DNA from: Lates calcarifer
Taxonomy: Eukaryota > Chordata > Actinopteri > Centropomidae
Assembly: GCF_001640805.2 (NCBI RefSeq)
Contig: NC_066848.1
Span: 11,547,896-11,611,895, forward strand
Reading direction: 5' to 3'
Length of the DNA stretch: 64,000 bases
The translations under genes and the position numbers were made by a program. The notes beneath the pieces are model-generated. The model was not told the DNA's origin and made no database searches. It saw nothing but the letters and a program-made list of their open reading frames with translations. Below, piece by piece: positions 59,128 through 64,000 of this stretch (positions are counted from its first letter, which is position 1; each line of letters begins with the position of its first letter).

Positions 59128-61586
59128 CTCCGGGTCAACAGGAGCGGCAGCTGCATATACCTGACTTTTTTAAATCGCTACAAGGCTTGGCTTGTATTGT
59201 AAGCGTTGAATCTACTGCAGCTCTCCTCTCTGAAGGGAATGGTATATCCATGTGCAAACTGCTAAGAAAAAACATGAAACTAGGTGTGTTCAGTGCACAC
59301 AATTATCTCAGTTTGAATGGAACAGGCTGTGCTCACAGGTGAAAGATTCACTGACTAACTGACACTCCTTAAGCACACTCATACCTGTGAACACATGACA
59401 TCTCGATCCCTTGCAGGGAATTTCCTTGATGACATGTATTAGGTCGGCTTCACCTGTCAGTCCCACAAACACGCAAAAAAGGGCATTAACACAAACAGAA
59501 ACATGCAGAAAGAAATTTAGAAAGACAGTGTGTTTACTTTATCAGGACGTCGCGGCAGGGCCCGAACAAAAGGCCCTGTCTGCCACACAATGCTCCTCGC
59601 AGGTTATTTCTGGTGCCCCGGTGGTGGAGAAGGATGAAAGACCGGCCACAAAGGAAAGAATGTGGTTCCTGTTGTGGTCTTAGGGGGTCATGGGCGAGTA
59701 GATGTGGGGGTGGGGTGTCTGACTTTACACACTGGGTGGCCCCTGGGGTGCATGAGTCAAGGTCTCTCTCTGTGGGAGAAAGGGTGTAGGGAGGAGAGAA
59801 TGGGTGTTTATAGACTAGAACTAGAGAGGTCAGAGGGATGATGAGACGATAGAAAAGATGCCACCTCGGTATAACCCTGTCAAAGATAAAAAGTGTTTTA
59901 ATGAATGTTGAAAGTCAAGCCTGGCACTGATGTAATGTTTAAAATTGACGCAAAATGGCGATGGAAGTGGGGTTTGCTGAAGTCTGCTTTTCATGCTTTG
60001 ACAGCAAGGCACAAACACTTAAGTCCTGACAATCTCCCTGCAGGGATATCTTGGCCTCAGCTAGTACAACAAAACAAATGCTGAGGGAAGAGACACATGA
60101 CATGTAAATCCCTGTGCTGACACCGTGTTCACTACTTGTATTTGTGTACAGTGGATAAATATGTGTGTGTATATGCATGAGAGAGATTATGCTCTCGCTC
60201 CTGTGAATGTTTACTCTGTTAATGTTATGTGCTGTGACACTTTCTATGATATTACACACATCTAAGCGTGACTGCCTCACACCAGGAGTGTTTTTCTTTG
60301 AGTTTGTACGCACATACTCAACTTTTGGCAGACTCCCTTAACTGCCATCAAGTAATGTCACCGCAGAATCTAGTTCTACCGCTGTCTGTCTGGCTGTCTG
60401 TGTCTGTGTTCCCTACAGCTGCAGGGTTGTCATGATGACAAAGACAAAATCCCTGTTGTAATTAGCAGCTGATGACAGTAAGCATAGGTTGGCAACTTTT
60501 TCTTTTTATTGACATAAACATTTTGATCTGATCTTCCTGAGCAGTTGGACTGCAACCAGATTACCAAACAATTCAGACAGGATACAAAAGGCACAGAAGG
60601 TATCCCACTCAACGGGCACAAAGTAACCCATTCACTCAGGGAAGTGAGACAGACCGACCTTTCTTTAGAGTCTCCGCTGTGTACATTTTTTGGGCCTATT
60701 GTTCAGTGATTGCATGTATTCAAATATGTCATGGCGTGCAAGTTGCAGGAAAATCTTTTTTTGTGAAAACAAAAATAAAATATTCATATTTCCACTTTCT
60801 GGCTCTTCTTAACATTCCTCACTCTCTGTTTCTCTGTCCGTGCGGTTGCGTGTGTGCAGTCTAATTGGCAGAGTGGTCTGGGACCCTGTGGCTGCTGGCC
60901 TGACAGGCTGGCACAACAATACAGGAAGCCGGCACTTATCTGGAAGGGATGGGGAGGAGAACACAGCAGTGTAGTCAAGAGATATGCAGGATTTCCCATA
61001 AAATGTATTGGAATTAAGGCTATCTTTATTTCTAAATTTTAAGGAATGAAAACAATCTACAATATCGCCCTTCTCCTGCAACAAAAAACATTCAAAGGTA
61101 ACACACCCTGCATCACAGCTAAATGTACTAAATGAACCCTGCTGGTGTGAAGTGAACCTATACACATCAGAATAGTGTTAAATTAACACTTCAGTTCTGA
61201 GCATTTTCCTGGGAACAACACACTATATTTCCATTGTGAGTTTCAGGGACATTTTATTTGGTGTTCAGAAATGTTGATTGTTTGCCCACTCGCAGAGCAG
61301 ATACGGCTCCTGGGCATGAGTTCAACACTCTTTGAAAGTATGAAATTCACTTAACCAATAATCCAGTCAACTCCTCTGTGTTGAGGGTCAACCCCAGGTG
61401 AAAGATGATTACACAAGAATTAAGCAATCACTGCTTGAAGTGACTTATTAGGCTATAAATCACATTGATATCATCTTTAATTGTTCAAGTAACTTATTAT
61501 GCTTGCAACTCATAATTCTGCTTTAAATGTTTATGTCAAGTTCCCTATCAGGCCTGTTGTTTGTGAGCTGACCTGTGGTTTTACCT

Positions 61587-63358
61587 TTACTGCTGAATCT
61601 GAACCTGCTGCTGGCTCCTCTCAGATAAGAAAACCTGCCGAGTTGCTTTGTCTTGTGCAACGTTTTGCAGATGAGCCTGGGAAACATCAACAGACAGATG
61701 GAGTCTCTTAACGTCACTCTGAACAGTGAAATGTGGGATTGTTAATGGGAAAAACAGTTTTCCCATTTAGCCATGCACAAAATCCACATGAAATATTGTA
61801 ATCATCACATTCTGCTTCATCCATCCAACCGTTTTTTAAAAACATGCTTTACAATCTGTACAGCATATGACATCCTCTGTCCTTACACCCCCTGATTTGG
61901 AAAAATATGGAAAGGAAAAATCGTAATATAGATAGACAACATGGATGTCAAGCAACTTCCAAGTGACACCAAACATATCTGAGCCATACAGCCTCCTTTC
62001 CACCATGGATACCCTCACACAGAAAGGAGAGTGAACAAGGAAACCATAGACATTGAAGGAGAGGAGATGAAGACCTCACTCGCACAAGGTAGAAGGATGC
62101 ATTAGGTGAGGCTGAATCTCCAAAATGTCTGGAGATGAGGCACCGATGACCACAGGGAGAGGGAGAGGTCCTCTGTCTGGTCACTGACCCAACGCAGAGC
62201 AGCCTGAGTGAAAAGACAGCACACGGTGACAAAACAGGCAGAGAGAGGGACAGGAGAAAGAGAGCGGACAGGCCATGTGTGTCGTGTGAGTCTCTCTGCC
62301 TGTTTACTTCATGTGCACAACCAGTACAGGAGCAATAATAAGACCCACATTTGGACAATGGTCAGTCCTTAAACATCAGGGTAATCTGATACAGAGATGG
62401 ATCAGTGGAACTCTAAAGTAATCCCCCAAGATTTACTTTCACTAAGCAAAATGGTTACACCATCAACTTGAAAGGTTGTGTAATGGTACCAATATGAGCT
62501 GATAGTTTCTGCATTTAGGGAGAATTAAACTAAATAATCAAGTCGCTGACTTGGTAAATAATCCCAGTTAATCAGCCAGTCTGCTCCTCCAGAGTTTGTA
62601 AACACACTGAAAAGGTAATTGAGTGAGTGGAGCATTTTTGGGAAACCCATGTGAGGCATAAACAGGTTTGGGTACAGCAGCACTGATCCAGAGCTTTTGC
62701 ATCTGGCCTTGAACAAATAAAAAACACATTCAAAATTTTGTTCAAGTGCGATGTTAATCTACACAGTATATTTACAGTTAATGTAATGCCCCCTTCGTGA
62801 AATGTCATTCTATCAGACTGTGCTCCAGTAAAAAGCTGTCAAGATGCCTATCTGGCAGAAGGGCAGGAAATTTGAGAAGCCATAACCAAACCAATAAGCC
62901 CAGCGATGATTATTCAACACCCTGGCCGCGAGGCAGCTGTCAGGGATACGCAGTCAAACACTCCCCCATGGCTTTGAACCTGGGCAGAGTCAATCATGGG
63001 AGTAGATAGATGAAGCAGGGTGTAGAGAGACACGGCTCTGACTTCAGCATGGCATCTGCGTTTGTGTGTGCATATATACAGCTTAGGCAACAATATGATA
63101 GTTAACCTTCCCTCACCTACCAGCTGAGATGACACAGAATAACACTGCTAATGTTTAACAAACACAGGCGACAGGGTGTGTTTGTGTGTATGTGTTTATA
63201 ACCCCATCCTGACCTTTCTATCAGGGGCTCATCCTCAATAGTCACGGTCAGGGCACTAATCATTTCACAGGCTGTTGCACAACAACTTTCATCAGCTGCA
63301 AGGAACAAAGTGCGCTGCCAGTGACGCTCATACTTAATAAAGGCATCCAGTAGCCTCC
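61587..63358 (-). other. possible unidentified minus-strand gene fragment (three exon-like segments)
   Basis: Three segments have splice-like borders and compatible phases: 63358-63214 (open for 47 codons, RLLDAFIKYERHW...), 62203-62080 (acceptor TTTTCACTCAG, donor CGA|GTGAGG, 41 codons) and 61676-61587 (acceptor GTTTCCCAG, 29 codons then TAA). The first acceptor is weak and other frames are also open in places. I recognise no family. Chance is a real alternative; listed so that transcript data can decide. Confidence 0.2.
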
Positions 63359-64000
63359 CTGTGCCCCACACATTCACACACACAGACACACACAAATGTG
63401 TATACAAGCCAGTACACACATGTTTTAGGAATATTCTGGCTTGGTGAGTTTTATGGCTTTGAGTAACACTGAGCATGTAAAGACTAAATCCAGTGACCAA
63501 AATAATAAGGTCCATCATAAAAATCATGTTATTTGTGGGTAAAACACTCCAGCCAACACAGCCTGTAACGCCTCATTACAGAGCAGAGCCAGCAGATGGC
63601 ACCATTTCACTTTTATATGTGCAGAGGTGATGAATGCAATACCAATTGCACAGACAGATTTTACTTATATTATGACTGGTTTATCTGACTTTCCTTTGAT
63701 ATTGTTTGAATGAGTTTAAAATGTGTACCCATTATTTAAAAAAATTCATGGGTATTTTTTGGTATGGTGCTATGTTATATTATGATCATAAAACATGTAG
63801 ATCTTCCTAAACATCCAACAACCAGAGGTCAGCTTTTAACCAGATACAGGGGACCTAGTGCTGTTACTCATCTGGTTAAGATTATAGCTTTCTTAAAATC
63901 TCACAGAGTGAATTCATGTTCACTAATGTTCATATCTGTTTTATATTCTTGTTTTTTTTTTCCCTTGTGTGACACTGTGTGTTTTTAACAGTGTGACACT

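Larger units (their letters stand above)
45251..64000. other. gene-poor region, no gene recognised
   Basis: Nearly 19 kb without a recognised exon. By synteny with human, LHPP would be the next gene and would lie on the minus strand, but I find no LHPP motif. Contents include CA-rich patches (46090-46120, 46460-46490, 53090-53130, 63370-63400), poly-T/A runs, a TCTG tract, a CTG tract and weak exon-like open frames on the minus strand listed separately. Confidence 0.4.

Noticed and set aside
61948..62358. 136-codon minus-strand open frame taken as a whole
   Set aside because: Leu/Ser/Cys-rich outside the 62203-62080 segment; no family match. Only the spliced segment is kept as a weak candidate.

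Overview
The window is vertebrate nuclear DNA, almost certainly from a spiny-rayed (percomorph-like) teleost. The genes are split by GT-AG introns into short exons, CA, GA and CT microsatellites are abundant, and repeat fragments of the kind common in fish are present. Four neighbouring genes occur in the order known from the human 10q26 block (ZRANB1, ABRAXAS2, EEF1AKMT2, FAM53B). Human comparisons are from memory; no database was searched.

Layout. Positions 739-3425: the first coding exon and the probable 5' non-coding exon of zranb1 (TRABID), minus strand; the rest of the gene lies off the left edge. Positions 7064-13876: complete abraxas2 (ABRO1), minus strand, nine coding exons, 454 codons plus stop. 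Positions 13976-17924: complete eef1akmt2 (METTL10), plus strand, six coding exons, 237 residues. The abraxas2 and eef1akmt2 start codons face away from each other only 99 bp apart, over a shared promoter with a ZNF143-type motif. Positions about 21000-45250: fam53b (simplet), plus strand, with a 5' exon near a CpG-rich patch, a 10.7 kb first intron and four coding exons. From about 45.3 to 64 kb I recognise no gene; it holds microsatellites, repeat pieces and a few weak exon-like open frames on the minus strand.

Function. Two genes concern ubiquitin signalling (zranb1, a K29/K33/K63 deubiquitinase; abraxas2, scaffold of the BRISC K63 deubiquitinase). One methylates elongation factor eEF1A. 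fam53b and zranb1 have both been linked to Wnt/beta-catenin signalling. They look like conserved neighbours rather than an operon-like system.

The most notable observation is in fam53b. Its large coding exon is cut by a TGA exactly where the family reads ...SLSFS-DE..., and the break is TCC-TGA-T, the same heptamer that drives +1 ribosomal frameshifting in ornithine decarboxylase antizyme. Skipping one base restores the conserved protein, and a short GC hairpin lies 7 nt downstream. A one-base assembly error or a real mutation is the simpler alternative. A second frame discontinuity is seen in the small preceding coding exon, where an upstream splice acceptor would restore the frame.
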